Below, piece after piece: positions 24,319 to 34,664 of a DNA stretch of 40,814 nucleotides. This DNA is from Hellea sp. (lineage in GTDB: Bacteria > Pseudomonadota > Alphaproteobacteria > Caulobacterales > Maricaulaceae). Under the pieces are notes generated by a model. That model was not told the origin of the DNA and ran no database searches. It saw only the letters and a list, made by a program, of their open reading frames with translations. Made by a program: the position numbers and the translations under genes. The stretch covers positions 1 through 40,814 of the forward strand of contig JAHDDX010000017.1 in NCBI GenBank assembly GCA_020629135.1, in the 5' to 3' direction. Each line of letters starts with the position of its first letter. The stretch's first letter is position 1.

Positions 24319-27300
24319 TCACGGCTGCAACGCAGTTCCTTCATTTTCCAGATCCTGCCTGATTTTTCCCAGTATTTCAGGACCAATGCGAAAACTACGC
24401 ACAATGTTTAAGAGCTCACCGGTCATTGTCACATTAAACTTAAATTGCGAACCATATAAAACATTGGGATTTGATCCCAGGAATTCGGCCTTTAACGTGA
24501 TTTCACCGTCAAGCGGGCCATCCATTAGCAGTTCCAGGCGTTCATAGCGAAAATCCTTTAAAGCTTCGAATGCCATTTCCGCGTGCTGACTTTGTGCCGC
24601 TGCCGCGTCCGTTTGCGGTGAAACATATTGAATAACACCGCCATCCGCGACTTCTAGTCGACCCCCGGCGACTTCAACATTAATCCCGGAAATCACAATC
24701 GGAAGCTCACCATTGACCCGACCTGTCGCTTTCAAACTGTCATTGCCAAACTGATTGAAAAACTCACCCAAAGACACGTTTTCGACCCGCAATATCATGC
24801 GGTTTTCATCGGCCAGGTAACGCCATTGCGACGGCGCGAGGGAGATATATCCATCCCCCAGCGGCCAGCGCGCAGCGCTGATATCGACACCGTCAGAGAC
24901 CATTTCAAAAGTGACTTCGCCTTGTTTTAATGGAAAGCCCGGGTCAAAACTTTCCATCGTCAAAGATTGCGATCCATCTGATTTTAAAGGAAAAAATGAT
25001 GAAAAACCCAAATCCGCATTCACGCCGCTCATCGGGCCAGGCAAGGTTCCGAGCGATATGTCCATAAGTTGAGCCCGACCTGAAGATTGCAAGGGTTGAT
25101 CGGCTCCAAAACTCAAATCTATTTGGGCCGACACCTTACCGTCAACATCCGCGACTTTACCTCTTAGAGCACTTATGAAGGCCTGAGGTTGAAGGCCTCC
25201 GGGTTTAAAGGGCAGATCAATAATGTCGACCTTGGCAGTCCCTGCCCCGTCCTTAAATCCATAGTCTACATATATTGGGGTATTTTCAGCGTCTTCTAGA
25301 TATGTAGTCGCTTTTCCATTCCATTGATTGCCGTGATAGATCACATCACCCGTCATGGGGAGTTCGGGAAGCTCGGCCGCCAGAAATTTGATCCAGCCAT
25401 TCTGATATTCGACCCATATTTTTTCCGGTGAACCAGATGCCTGCACGGCCAGCCCACGGGCGTTGACAAGCTCAGTTTTCACATTCGCCTTAGGACTGGT
25501 CAATTCAAACTCGACTGGCGTCCCGGGCTGTAAAACCGCGTCAAGTTCAAATTGCTCCGTATTCATCTCCGTTCCCGGACTCGGCATATTATCAGAGGTC
25601 ATTTGCGTGGAGCCGCCTTTAAAATTCCACAGCTGTTCGCTGGATCTGATCCTTGCATCCACAAAGCCGTCATCAATTATCAGGTGCATGGATTGCGATC
25701 CGTCTATTCGGGACAAATCCGTGGAAATTGCTGTCAAATCTGTCGCAAGACGGCCGGTTTTATTGGGAAAACGAGTGTAAAAATATTGGTCCGCCGGTAC
25801 ATTGAAAATGACATTTTTCGCGTACCAATCCGTCACCGTATCAAATCGATCAATTTTAATGGGATGATTTTTGTAACTGGCAAACTTAATCTTCATATTG
25901 TCAACAAAGCTTACATCCAATTGCCCGCGGGCGATCAGACCCGTCGCGAAACCTCCGGGAATATCACCGTCATAATCTACGGCCCCGCGCATGGTCAGCT
26001 GTCGTCGGTCTCTATTGACGTACTCGACCTTTACGGCAAAGGGCGCCAACCGAACTTTACGCCCGGCCTCGTTGCGCCCATACCAGGTTTGCGGGCTTTT
26101 GATCCGACTGGAAAAGGCTGTGACTTTTTCAAAATCTCGACCCGTATCACTTATCATTTCCAATTCGACCTGTTCCATTTTGACAGACTTCGGATAGTTA
26201 AAAGCCGCATCAAATTTGAGGAAAAGCGTCCGGTTTTTCCGGTCAAAGGCATAATCGGGATCATCTCCCCGTGACATCAATTCGACCTGACCTTTTTCAG
26301 ACGTCCAGATCAGCGGGGCGCTAAAAAAGACATCGGTTCGGGTCTGAGTTTTACTAATTTGTCCGGCCCCGCTGATATCCCCTTTGGTCAATAGCTGATC
26401 CATCCCCTGACTGATGTCTGACGAGAAATGCTCGGCAATCGGCGTTTGGGAAAGAGATTTCTGTAAGGTCAAAGCATTGGCCAAACGTTGGCGGCGCGCG
26501 GGGTCCGTCATGACAACGTCCCTGATATCCGCCGTCCAGTCTCCGGACATTTCAATGGTTTGACCCGGCTTTCGGGGTAGAGTGACCTTACCAGACCACA
26601 TAGCCGATCCATTGCCAGTTGTTACAAGACGAATATCGGTCTTATCAAAGGTAGCCGAAGCCCGTCCGTCAATTTGGACCTGATCCGGGGAAATGTCTGC
26701 AACACCCTGAGCTTTGAGAGATGTGTTGGATCCTGAAAAATCCTTATATTTCCATTCATCCAGGTGTAATTCCGCCTCGAATTGATCAACCCCTTCCATG
26801 CGCCTGAATTGCAACGGCCCCGAAATTCGTCCTTCAAAATCGCCATAAGTCACCGTTGATGTCTCTAAATTGGCGTCAACATTGAAGTTGTCTAGGGCTT
26901 CAATCTTTGCGTCGACTTGGCCCGAAACCTGACCATAGGGACTGCCCAAATCAAATGTGCCGTTTTGAATAAACAATCCTTTTGGTGGGATCTCTATCAG
27001 GGCGCGATCCGGGGCGGATTGGTCAGCTGGCGGCATCCACGGGGCAACAGGTCGACCTTTTTCATCCAGAGTCAGATAAATTTCAGGCGCTAACAATTCG
27101 ATCTTGATAAAGCGTCCTTCCAACGCCTCTCGCCAGTCATATTCGGCTTTTAAATTTCGAACTGACAGGACCGGACCATCGACATCTGAGACATTGATAT
27201 TTTGGATATCCGCATGGGTCCGCGTCATCGATCGAATATCAAGTTCAGCAACCAGACCGCGCTCGGCGAGATTTTCAATCACGGCATTTTCGATCAATTG

Positions 27301-27444
27301 GTATCGCTGGCTCCAAATCCATCCCGCAACCACTATTCCAAGCAATATTACAAGGGCCAGAACGACACCAAACACCCTCATCGCCCGGCGCCAAAATGGC
27401 CGGGGTGGCTCTGGTTCTGAAATTTTACCGGCGCTTGACGACAT
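24319..27444 (-). CDS. ydbH: YdbH-like AsmA-family intermembrane lipid-transport protein
   Basis: A 1041-residue protein with a short basic N-terminus, one membrane anchor (about 22-47, VFGVVLALVILLGIVVAGWIW) and a long beta-rich periplasmic region. The C-terminal ~200 residues carry the YdbH-type end: RVENVSLGEFFNQFGNDSLKATGRVNGELPIVI, then ISGINVEVAGGRLEVADGGVIQYVSP and FRYERLELLMDGPLDGEITLKAEFLG. YdbH, TamB and YhdP are the redundant AsmA-like bridges that move phospholipid to the outer membrane in E. coli. It is followed by ynbE and ydbL, its known partners. It is divergent from the M23 peptidase gene. Confidence 0.92.
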   Translation of the reverse strand: MSSSAGKISEPEPPRPFWRRAMRVFGVVLALVILLGIVVAGWIWSQRYQLIENAVIENLAERGLVAELDIRSMTRTHADIQNINVSDVDGPVLSVRNLKAEYDWREALEGRFIKIELLAPEIYLTLDEKGRPVAPWMPPADQSAPDRALIEIPPKGLFIQNGTFDLGSPYGQVSGQVDAKIEALDNFNVDANLETSTVTYGDFEGRISGPLQFRRMEGVDQFEAELHLDEWKYKDFSGSNTSLKAQGVADISPDQVQIDGRASATFDKTDIRLVTTGNGSAMWSGKVTLPRKPGQTIEMSGDWTADIRDVVMTDPARRQRLANALTLQKSLSQTPIAEHFSSDISQGMDQLLTKGDISGAGQISKTQTRTDVFFSAPLIWTSEKGQVELMSRGDDPDYAFDRKNRTLFLKFDAAFNYPKSVKMEQVELEMISDTGRDFEKVTAFSSRIKSPQTWYGRNEAGRKVRLAPFAVKVEYVNRDRRQLTMRGAVDYDGDIPGGFATGLIARGQLDVSFVDNMKIKFASYKNHPIKIDRFDTVTDWYAKNVIFNVPADQYFYTRFPNKTGRLATDLTAISTDLSRIDGSQSMHLIIDDGFVDARIRSSEQLWNFKGGSTQMTSDNMPSPGTEMNTEQFELDAVLQPGTPVEFELTSPKANVKTELVNARGLAVQASGSPEKIWVEYQNGWIKFLAAELPELPMTGDVIYHGNQWNGKATTYLEDAENTPIYVDYGFKDGAGTAKVDIIDLPFKPGGLQPQAFISALRGKVADVDGKVSAQIDLSFGADQPLQSSGRAQLMDISLGTLPGPMSGVNADLGFSSFFPLKSDGSQSLTMESFDPGFPLKQGEVTFEMVSDGVDISAARWPLGDGYISLAPSQWRYLADENRMILRVENVSLGEFFNQFGNDSLKATGRVNGELPIVISGINVEVAGGRLEVADGGVIQYVSPQTDAAAAQSQHAEMAFEALKDFRYERLELLMDGPLDGEITLKAEFLGSNPNVLYGSQFKFNVTMTGELLNIVRSFRIGPEILGKIRQDLENEGTALQP

Positions 27445-27593
27445 TTTAATTTGCGAAACCTGTTCGAATTTGTTTTAAGCGTGCCATACTAAAAGGGGAA
27501 AGTGAAAACTTCATCATGTCGTTAACCAATCATAAGGTATAATGACGGCATTTAGACATCGCATTTGAAACATCAATCTGGGAAGTATCTGCT

Positions 27594-29009
27594 TTGAAAA
27601 ACACGCCGGATCTATCCAAGCTTTCTGCGGCCATGTCTCCCCTTAAAACGGCATTGGGTTTACGGCTGGAGGCCTTTTTGAAAATGAATAATACGCGGAT
27701 TTACCACGATCGTCGGTTCCGGTTCCTGGGCGTTTGTGCGGTCGCCACGGTCGCATTGTTTTTTGCATTGCCGGACCAACAAAGTGCCGAGGCTAATGCG
27801 GAAATCGCCGAAGAGCTCAACAAACCTCAATTTGATCTGACACGTCATGATCTTTATCTCGAAAATGACGCCATCGGGGAAACCGCCGTCCTGACCCTCG
27901 CTTCCGGCGACAGTCTGGGGCCGCTCTTACAAAAGAACGGTATAGAGCCAAATGAGGCCTATGAAATCACTCAGGCTTTTTCGGATGTCTATGATCCAAG
28001 GCGGCTTAAAGTCGGTCAGTCATTCAATCTATATTTTAATGGTGAAGAACTCCAACACCTGACCTTCAAACCCAATGTCGAACGCACGGTTCATTTAACC
28101 CGGTCTAGCGATAATAGTTTCACAACGCGCGATGTGAACGCCGAGTTTAAGATGGAAACCATGTCGGTCAGCTCTCAGATCGAAAATAGTCTTTATCTGG
28201 ACGCGCAAAGTTTTGGCGCACCGGACAAGGTCATCCAGCAATTCGCCAATATTTATGAGTATTCCGTCGACTTCCAACGGGATATTCAACCCGGTGATGC
28301 GTTTGAAATGTTTTTTGAAGTCGCCCGCGACAAGCACGGCAATATCGTCAAGGCCGGGGACCTATTATTCACCAGCTTTTCTCCGCGCAGTAAAACCTCG
28401 GAATATTATCTGTTTACGGATGAAAAGGGTCGGGAAAATTTCTACGACAAAGACGGCAAAACCGCCAAGCGTAAACTTCGCGCCACGCCCATAAATGGGG
28501 CTCGTTTGTCGTCAAGCTATGGCAAACGCCGTCATCCGATTTTAGGCTACCGTAAAATGCATGCAGGCGTCGATTTCGCAGCCCGGACCGGCACGCCGAT
28601 TATGGCAGCCGGAACCGGCACCGTAGAATTTGCCGGACGCAATGGCGGTTATGGAAATTATGTCCGTATCCGCCACTCCGACGGCTATAAAACGGCCTAT
28701 GCGCATATGTCCAAATTCGCCCGCGGAATTCGTAAAGGCAAACATGTCAGTCAGGACCAGGTCATTGGCTATGTCGGCTCAACGGGCCGCTCAACGGGTC
28801 CGCACTTGCATTATGAAGTCCATCATCATGGCAAGAAAATCAATCCACGGCGCCTTGCGCAACTCTCGGGTAAGCCGCTTAAGAAAGAGGCCATGCCGGC
28901 ATTTGAACAGCGTCGCAATGAAATTGACGCTTTACGGACTGCCACTCCACCGGCCCCAAAACCGGTAGAGCTTACCGCCGAATTTGTATCTGACGCCAAA
29001 GTTGACTAA
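27594..29009 (+). CDS. M23-family peptidoglycan endopeptidase (MepM/LytM-like)
   Basis: Envelope metallopeptidase, 471 residues from the TTG at 27594 (GGGAAG 8 bases upstream), or 441 residues from the ATG at 27684 (GGAGG 11 bases upstream). The second places the membrane anchor (VCAVATVALFFALP, about 47-60 in the long form) close to the N-terminus. A LysM-like/opacity-type region (about 95-165; LASGDSLGPLLQKNGIEPNEAY) precedes the LytM domain: His323 and Asp327 in MHAGVDFAA, His404/His406 in GPHLHYEVHHHG. The zinc set is complete, so it should be an active DD-endopeptidase that cuts peptidoglycan cross-links. It is divergent from ydbH. Confidence 0.92.
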   Translation: MKNTPDLSKLSAAMSPLKTALGLRLEAFLKMNNTRIYHDRRFRFLGVCAVATVALFFALPDQQSAEANAEIAEELNKPQFDLTRHDLYLENDAIGETAVLTLASGDSLGPLLQKNGIEPNEAYEITQAFSDVYDPRRLKVGQSFNLYFNGEELQHLTFKPNVERTVHLTRSSDNSFTTRDVNAEFKMETMSVSSQIENSLYLDAQSFGAPDKVIQQFANIYEYSVDFQRDIQPGDAFEMFFEVARDKHGNIVKAGDLLFTSFSPRSKTSEYYLFTDEKGRENFYDKDGKTAKRKLRATPINGARLSSSYGKRRHPILGYRKMHAGVDFAARTGTPIMAAGTGTVEFAGRNGGYGNYVRIRHSDGYKTAYAHMSKFARGIRKGKHVSQDQVIGYVGSTGRSTGPHLHYEVHHHGKKINPRRLAQLSGKPLKKEAMPAFEQRRNEIDALRTATPPAPKPVELTAEFVSDAKVD

Positions 29010-29072
29010 GATAATATCGTCCCCATTTAGGTATGGTATCTATTTTAATTCAATTCAAGGCGGAGGCGCATT

Positions 29073-29654
29073 GTGGATCTGATCAAGTTTTTCACCTCTT
29101 TCGATAAATTAATGAAAGAGAAGCTGGTAAAGGCTTTTTACTGGCTGGCTTTGGTAGTCATTATTTTGGCGTTTGCCGAACACATGTTAGACGCCATTGG
29201 TTTAAAACCGCTTGGTGCAATTCCAGAATTTATTGGCTTCTTTGCTTCCTTTTTACTCGCAATAGTGGGCCTGCGATTGGCCGCTGAAATGGCCATTGCC
29301 CTGTTCCGGATAAATGACAATTTATCTCCGGATGGCGGCAAATCGGAAACCGCCTATATCGATCCTCTTGAAGAAGCCCGCCGCGCAGCTGAAGAGGCTG
29401 CCAAGCGCGCCCGCGAAGCCACCTCCAATGTTGTCAGCCGGACCAAAGCGGCCGCCGAAACCACTGGCGAGTCGCTTTCAGACACCGTCGAAGATGTTAG
29501 CGATGCCGTCAGCGACGCCGCAGAAAGCGTCAAAGAAACCGCCAAGAAAACGGCCACAAAAGCCAAATCAACGGCCAAGAAGACGACATCCTCTACAAAA
29601 TTGAAAAAGGATGGCACACCGCGTAAAAAACCGGGACCAAAGCCTAAATCATGA
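29073..29654 (+). CDS. DUF4282 membrane protein with a Lys/Ala-rich, histone-like tail
   Basis: A 193-residue protein. The first ~85 residues contain the DUF4282 pattern: FFTSFDKLMKEKLVKAFYWLALVVIILAF (first membrane helix) and FFASFLLAIVGLRLAAEMAIALFRI (second). The rest is a soluble tail, first an Ala/Glu/Arg helix (EEARRAAEEAAKRAREA), then repeated SDAVSDAAES and KETAKKTATKAKSTAKK segments. It ends in GTPRKKPGPKPKS, which resembles AT-hook or histone-H1-like DNA-binding tails. The GTG start has GGCGGAGG upstream. The combination is unusual: an inner-membrane anchor with a possible nucleic-acid-binding arm. The next gene overlaps by 4 bases (ATGA). Confidence 0.75.
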   Translation: MDLIKFFTSFDKLMKEKLVKAFYWLALVVIILAFAEHMLDAIGLKPLGAIPEFIGFFASFLLAIVGLRLAAEMAIALFRINDNLSPDGGKSETAYIDPLEEARRAAEEAAKRAREATSNVVSRTKAAAETTGESLSDTVEDVSDAVSDAAESVKETAKKTATKAKSTAKKTTSSTKLKKDGTPRKKPGPKPKS

Positions 29655-30148
29655 TAAAATATATTACGGCCGCAATCAGCGGCCTTTTTTTCGCGGCCTG
29701 TCAGGGAACAACCCTACCCATCTCTCCCGATGATTCATTGCAGGCCATTCTTGCCGATTATGACAGCTTCGAAGCCTGCCTGATTTCAGGTGCACCGATA
29801 ATGGAAAGCTATCCCCGTCAGTGCGCGTTTAACGGCAAAACCTATGTCGAGGATATCAGCACCGGCAAGACAGGTGATACCAAGCGAATATTATTTGAAA
29901 TCGGTCCCGAAATCGTTCGGTGTCATGGCGCATTTGAGCAAGACTGCCTGATCGTTAATCAAGAACTGTTTTATGACAGCATTGACGAATTTACGCATAA
30001 ACCCGGTGTGACCACCATTGCCGAGATTGAGCGGACCCAATATTGCGATCCAGACGAGTTTAACTCCTGTCCGCAGGATGTCGGCATTTACCGTTACCGG
30101 CTTTTGGGCATCCTATCTGAAACGCCGACGCCAGGGTCTGATTTATAG
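29651..30148 (+). CDS. Small lipoprotein, DUF4377-like
   Basis: A 165-residue exported lipoprotein (lipobox FFAACQG, Cys17). The second half reads RCHGAFEQDCLIVNQELFYDSIDEFTHKPG and TTIAEIERTQYCD, close to the DUF4377 pattern (C...G..xxCL.V......FYD.I..F....G). There are several Cys residues in pairs, likely disulphides. Function unknown. It is translationally coupled to the DUF4282 gene. Its last bases overlap the end of the convergent lipoprotein gene by 6 bases. Confidence 0.65.
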   Translation: MIKYITAAISGLFFAACQGTTLPISPDDSLQAILADYDSFEACLISGAPIMESYPRQCAFNGKTYVEDISTGKTGDTKRILFEIGPEIVRCHGAFEQDCLIVNQELFYDSIDEFTHKPGVTTIAEIERTQYCDPDEFNSCPQDVGIYRYRLLGILSETPTPGSDL

Positions 30149-30829
30149 TCGATAGGTTAAGTCATAGATTTGAGCCAGTGTCGCTGCGGAAAACGCGGAC
30201 CAACGATCCGTTTCCAATTCTCGATCGGCCACGTCTTCTGACACTCTGAGTTTCGATTGCAGGGCCGCGTAGCGGCTCGAATTGTCATCTTCATCACAAT
30301 CCGACACTTTCAACATGACAGAAACAACTACTTCGTGATTATGATCGGCCGTGGTCAAGAAATATTGACCAAACACCAGGCTCCCAAGCGGGTCGAAACC
30401 CTGATCTATGAGCCATTCGGGGTCGGGCTCGCCTTTGATATCATCGGCGCCCAACGTCATGCAGATTTCACCGTTAGATCGAAACCCTGTCTTAGGCCAA
30501 TCAGAAACCGGTAAATTATCGTAGTTAGAGGCGCCGGACCCGTCTTCAACAGTTTCCGCGTGAACCATGATGGCTGAGGCTTCATTGATAAAGGCGGCGC
30601 GGGACACGCGAAATGGCGTCTCATTGAAAAAATCCATTCGTGTATCTGGGCCACTTACCTTAAACTGATCATTCGATGAAAACGTCATTTTCAATGGCGT
30701 TTTTGTCTGGATAGTGTGTTGGCTGACGGCGAGTAAATTCTGATTATCCGCCAGAACCATTTTCGCCGGTCGTGTGTTATTACAGGCGGCCAGACAAAGC
30801 AGGCCGCCCAGGATCGCAAATTTGCGCAT
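30143..30829 (-). CDS. Putative lipoprotein of unknown function
   Basis: A 228-residue protein with a lipoprotein signal (ILGGLLCLAACNN, Cys16). I do not recognise a family. The region after the anchor is mostly beta-strand-like, with one Cys-containing segment (GEICMTLGADD) and a later DCDEDDNSSR acidic patch that could bind Ca2+, although it is not an EF-hand. Nothing nearby on this strand suggests an operon: the next upstream gene ends or starts about 85 bases away. It is convergent with, and overlaps by 6 bases, the DUF4377-like gene. Confidence 0.6.
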   Translation of the reverse strand: MRKFAILGGLLCLAACNNTRPAKMVLADNQNLLAVSQHTIQTKTPLKMTFSSNDQFKVSGPDTRMDFFNETPFRVSRAAFINEASAIMVHAETVEDGSGASNYDNLPVSDWPKTGFRSNGEICMTLGADDIKGEPDPEWLIDQGFDPLGSLVFGQYFLTTADHNHEVVVSVMLKVSDCDEDDNSSRYAALQSKLRVSEDVADRELETDRWSAFSAATLAQIYDLTYRL

Positions 30830-30913
30830 CGTCTCTCTCCCGTTACAAACGCTTCAAATCGCGTATTGTACTTCTAAGACGTCACCAGTTCGGGATTTGG
30901 ATGCAATTATTTT

Positions 30914-31840
30914 TCAGGCCTGATTTCGCCTGATAAATCGATTTAGGGTTTGCAGATATGATTTGTCATTTCCGGTTGTAAATTCACCTTTATCTGAAAC
31001 GTCATCGAGATTTCGAACGGCCTCTTCGGTCAGCGATAAAAACCGCGAACTGTCGGTCGGCGACAATTCAATATCGTCAGAGCGAAACTCGGTAAAAACA
31101 TCGTCCAGGGACGATGACCCGCTCTGCGCTTTTGCGAGTTGGTAAAGAAGCGGGTTCACAACTTGAATAGTGTTGGCAGCCTTGAATTGTTTTAACACGT
31201 CTTTTTCCGCCTTTTTAATACGGCGTGAAAGATCAAGATTTGTAACCGTATCGCTGGCCAGTTTTAGGCCATATTTAGAAACGATTAATCCAACAGATGG
31301 CAACACCGCATTGACAGCGACCGCTGCGCCAGCAAGCGGATTGATCATTGCAACCAAGCCGCCTATCGCCAGAACGCCTTTGAACGCTTTGTCGTCTACT
31401 TTATCGATTTCGTCGATCAGGCCGCTCAAACTATTGGTAAAGAAATTGTCAGGCACCTTGTCCGTTTCAACATTGTCTCTGGCCTCAGCGACAATAAGTT
31501 CGCGCAACATAGGCAAGGCATCCTCGGTCGGCAGGTGCAAGATACGCTGTTTAGGCAGGTCATTGATAGGCGGGACGCCGGTGGGCAAAGCCCGCATGAC
31601 GTAGAGCGAATATTGCTGATCACGGCTTGAATCTGGAATGAGAAAATAATGTTTCTCATCCATCTTTTCATGATCATATATTTCGGACGTTGCTGTCGAT
31701 CCAAAAAATGGTACGCCTTGCAAAGTCGAAGATACTAATCCGACACCGCTATCCAACATACCGCTCACAACGGAAAATAAGTTATCTCCCAGCTCGAGCG
31801 CTGAGCTAATGCCAGGTATTTTTGTCAGGATTTTTTTCAA
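30914..31840 (-). CDS. Unknown protein with a hydrophobic central segment, downstream of clpB
   Basis: About 308 residues from the TTG at 31840, which has AGAGGG and AGG upstream; an open frame reaches 31891, directly behind the clpB stop, but with no ribosome site. I do not recognise a family. Features seen are an N-terminal amphipathic region (SALELGDNLFSVVSGMLDSGVGLVS), a soluble part containing LFIPDSS-like and Lys/Arg-rich stretches, then a strongly hydrophobic stretch (about 178-215 in the long form: GVLAIGGLVAMINPLAGAAVAVNAVLPSVG), and a polar C-terminus with many Ser/Asp. It may be a membrane protein. Its position suggests co-transcription with clpB and a link to protein-stress response, without proof. 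Confidence 0.6.
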   Translation of the reverse strand: MKKILTKIPGISSALELGDNLFSVVSGMLDSGVGLVSSTLQGVPFFGSTATSEIYDHEKMDEKHYFLIPDSSRDQQYSLYVMRALPTGVPPINDLPKQRILHLPTEDALPMLRELIVAEARDNVETDKVPDNFFTNSLSGLIDEIDKVDDKAFKGVLAIGGLVAMINPLAGAAVAVNAVLPSVGLIVSKYGLKLASDTVTNLDLSRRIKKAEKDVLKQFKAANTIQVVNPLLYQLAKAQSGSSSLDDVFTEFRSDDIELSPTDSSRFLSLTEEAVRNLDDVSDKGEFTTGNDKSYLQTLNRFIRRNQA

Positions 31841-31893
31841 TGTCCTATGCCCTCTCCCCCTCAAAGTGACGAGCCATGGCTGAAAAATCAATA

Positions 31894-34470
31894 CTATTTC
31901 GCGGACAAAACAATCTTTCGATCTTTCACATCGACATTCACTGTCTGGCCATCATGCAACTCACCCGCCAGAACCATACGGGCCAATCCGTCTTGAACCT
32001 GCTTTTGGATAACGCGTTTTAAGGGACGGGCTCCAAAGGACGGATCATATCCTTGTTCACCCAGCCAGCTACGAGCAGCATCCGTCAGTTCGACGTTGAC
32101 TTGACGATCCTTGAGCCAGTTCTGCAAACGGGTCATTTGGATATCAACAATTGCGCCCATATGCTCCGGCTTCAGCCGTTCGAAGAGAAGAATTTCGTCG
32201 AGGCGGTTCAAAAATTCCGGGCGGAAATAAGCGTTGACTTCAGCCATAACTCCGACCCGGGCCGCATTGACATTGTCGCCATCGCTCAGATTAAGCAAAT
32301 GCTGTGACCCGATATTGGAGGTCATGATGATGAGCGTATTACGAAAATCCACGGTTCGGCCTTGCCCATCCGTCAAACGTCCATCATCCAGGACCTGCAA
32401 GAGCACATTAAACACATCTGGATGAGCTTTTTCGATCTCATCAAAAAGAACCACTTGATAGGGTCGACGGCGAACCGCTTCGGTCAAAGCTCCGCCTTCA
32501 TCATAACCGACATAACCAGGCGGGGCCCCAATCATGCGCGATACGGAATGCTTTTCCATATACTCGCTCATATCCATTCGCGTGATGGCCGCATCATCAT
32601 CAAACAGGAAGCCGGCCAGAGCCTTGGTTAATTCGGTCTTGCCCACACCGGTAGGCCCCAAGAACATAAATGACCCAATCGGACGGGCGGGATCTTTGAG
32701 GCCTGCCCGTGCGCGACGCACCGCGTCAGACACTGCGCGGATGGCTTCAGACTGTCCAATGACGCGCTGTCCTAAGACGCCTTCCATAGCTAATAATTTT
32801 TCCCGCTCGCCTTCCAGCATTTTTTCAACCGGAACACCGGTCCAACGCGACACAACCGATGCGATGGCCTCGGCTGTCACCGTTTCCGCGGCCAGGGCCG
32901 CATTCCCGTCTTCACTCTCTTCGAGCGCGTCCATGCGGGTTTCCAGTTCGGGAATATCTTCATGTTGGAGCTTACCCGCTACGGCATAGTCGCCGCGTCG
33001 AATGGCATCTTCGAGATTGAACCGGGCTTGATCCAAGTGCTCCTTGATTTCAGTCGCACTGGCGAGTTTGGATTTCTCGGCTTCCCAAGTTGCGCTTAAC
33101 TCTGCGCTTTGGCTTTCCAACTCACCAATTTCCGCCTGCCGTTTTTTGAGCCGGTCTTTAGAAGCCTTATCCTTTTCCTTTTTTAAAGCTTCAACCTCGA
33201 TCTTGAGTTGCACCAAACGGCGGTCGATTTCGTCGAGTTCTTCAGGCTTACTATCTACCTGCATGCGCAGGCGTGACGCCGCCTCGTCCATCAAATCGAT
33301 CGCTTTGTCCGGCAAAAACCGGTCCGTGATATATCGATGGGAAAGCTGCGCGGCGGAAACGATGGCTCCGTCCGAAATTCGAATGCCGTGATGAACTTCA
33401 TATTTTTCCTTCAAACCCCGCAGGATTGATACTGTGTCTTCAACACTGGGCTCTGTGATAAACACGGTTAGAAATCGCCGGGCCAAAGCGGCATCTTTTT
33501 CCAGATGTTTGCGATATTCATCCAGGGTCGTCGCCCCGACACAATGTAATTCACCACGGGCCAAAGCGGGCTTTAACAGGTTCGCCGCATCCATCGCGCC
33601 ATCGGTTTTGCCAGCGCCGACCAATGTGTGGATTTCGTCAATAAACAGGATGATCTCGCCGTCTGCGCTTTCTATCTCCTTGAGAACGGCTTTCAGTCGT
33701 TCTTCAAATTCACCGCGATATTTGGCGCCTGCAATCAGCGCGCCCATATCCAGGGCAAGAAGGCGCTTATTGCGTATACTTTCAGGGACATCACCGGACA
33801 CAATCCGATTGGCGAGCCCTTCCGCAATCGCGGTCTTACCAACCCCGGGTTCACCAATCAAAAGGGGATTGTTCTTGGAGCGCCGTGACAAAACCTGCAT
33901 CGCCCGGCGTATTTCCTCATCACGACCAATCACGGGATCGAGCTTGCCCGCGCGCGCCGCTTCTGTCAGATCCCGCGCATATTTGGACAGAGCCTCATAT
34001 TGGTCTTCGGCAGATTCAGACATTACCGGACCATCATTACGAACAGATTTTATAGCCTCCGTCAGGGCTGTGTCAGAAACATTGGCCGCTGAGAGAACAG
34101 CTTTCAGGTCTTTATCAGCATTAAGGACAGTCGCCAGAAGCAATCGTTCAACGGTTACAAACGCATCGCCCGCCGTTTTAGCGGCCTTTTCCGCTTTGGC
34201 AAAAGTTTTGGCGGCAGCCGCGCTAAGCCCCATCTGGCCAGAGCCCTGAACCGACGGAATTTTTCCCAAAACGGCGTCGAGCTCCGATTGTAATACCCCT
34301 ATATTTGCCGAAGACATCTGCAGTAACTTGCGTGGCAGACCGCCATCTTCTTGCATCAATCCCGCCATAAGATGTAAGGACGTAATCTGCTGATGATCCC
34401 GCGTCAGGGCTTCATTTTGAGCGGCCTGAATGACATTTCGACCACGTTGTGTATAGGCTTGAATATCCAT
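31894..34470 (-). CDS. clpB: Chaperone ClpB
   Basis: Hsp100 disaggregase that works with DnaK. It has 858 residues from ATG 34470 (AAGGAA upstream); an open frame begins at 34512 but lacks support. It has an N-terminal Clp domain (about 1-145), AAA1 with GEPGVGKT, the long coiled-coil middle domain (about 395-535: [26 protein letters not shown]...), AAA2 with GPTGVGKT, and the C-terminal domain. The middle domain separates it from ClpA at 3.6-5.9 kb. There is a possible RpoH promoter upstream. An unknown gene follows on the same strand. Confidence 0.97.
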   Translation of the reverse strand: MDIQAYTQRGRNVIQAAQNEALTRDHQQITSLHLMAGLMQEDGGLPRKLLQMSSANIGVLQSELDAVLGKIPSVQGSGQMGLSAAAAKTFAKAEKAAKTAGDAFVTVERLLLATVLNADKDLKAVLSAANVSDTALTEAIKSVRNDGPVMSESAEDQYEALSKYARDLTEAARAGKLDPVIGRDEEIRRAMQVLSRRSKNNPLLIGEPGVGKTAIAEGLANRIVSGDVPESIRNKRLLALDMGALIAGAKYRGEFEERLKAVLKEIESADGEIILFIDEIHTLVGAGKTDGAMDAANLLKPALARGELHCVGATTLDEYRKHLEKDAALARRFLTVFITEPSVEDTVSILRGLKEKYEVHHGIRISDGAIVSAAQLSHRYITDRFLPDKAIDLMDEAASRLRMQVDSKPEELDEIDRRLVQLKIEVEALKKEKDKASKDRLKKRQAEIGELESQSAELSATWEAEKSKLASATEIKEHLDQARFNLEDAIRRGDYAVAGKLQHEDIPELETRMDALEESEDGNAALAAETVTAEAIASVVSRWTGVPVEKMLEGEREKLLAMEGVLGQRVIGQSEAIRAVSDAVRRARAGLKDPARPIGSFMFLGPTGVGKTELTKALAGFLFDDDAAITRMDMSEYMEKHSVSRMIGAPPGYVGYDEGGALTEAVRRRPYQVVLFDEIEKAHPDVFNVLLQVLDDGRLTDGQGRTVDFRNTLIIMTSNIGSQHLLNLSDGDNVNAARVGVMAEVNAYFRPEFLNRLDEILLFERLKPEHMGAIVDIQMTRLQNWLKDRQVNVELTDAARSWLGEQGYDPSFGARPLKRVIQKQVQDGLARMVLAGELHDGQTVNVDVKDRKIVLSAK

Positions 34471-34514
34471 TTTAAATTCCTTGGCCTGTGCCAAATGCGT
34501 TCCATTTCCCAAAG

Positions 34515-34542
34515 AAATAGGAATAAATTCCCTGAATTCAAC
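34515..34542 (-). promoter_or_regulatory. Putative heat-shock (RpoH) promoter of clpB
   Basis: On the - strand GTTG-N17-CCTATTT matches the alphaproteobacterial RpoH consensus CTTG-N17-CYTATNT except for the first base. It ends about 45 bases upstream of the clpB start, a plausible place for transcription to begin. Confidence 0.5.
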
Positions 34543-34664
34543 ATTTCTCGGGTCATTTCGGGGAATAATTCAACCGTTGACGCGTAGAAACGCGGCGCTT
34601 TCATCTATAGTGTAGTCTCAGGCGAAAATAACAAACGAACAATCGTCAAATTTGGAGAGGCATT

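Noticed and set aside
25552-26274. Open frame of 240 codons on + opposite ydbH
   Set aside because: Antisense shadow of the YdbH-like gene; no family features and no start signals.
27520-27545. CtrA-like half sites before the M23 peptidase gene
   Set aside because: Only GTTAA with a TAAG at the right distance; two mismatches and no GANTC, so not supported.
33434-34249. Long open frame (271 codons) on + opposite clpB
   Set aside because: It lies entirely antisense to the clpB N-terminal/AAA1 region, has Ser/Arg/Ala-rich low-complexity composition, and has no ribosome site; a shadow of clpB codon bias.
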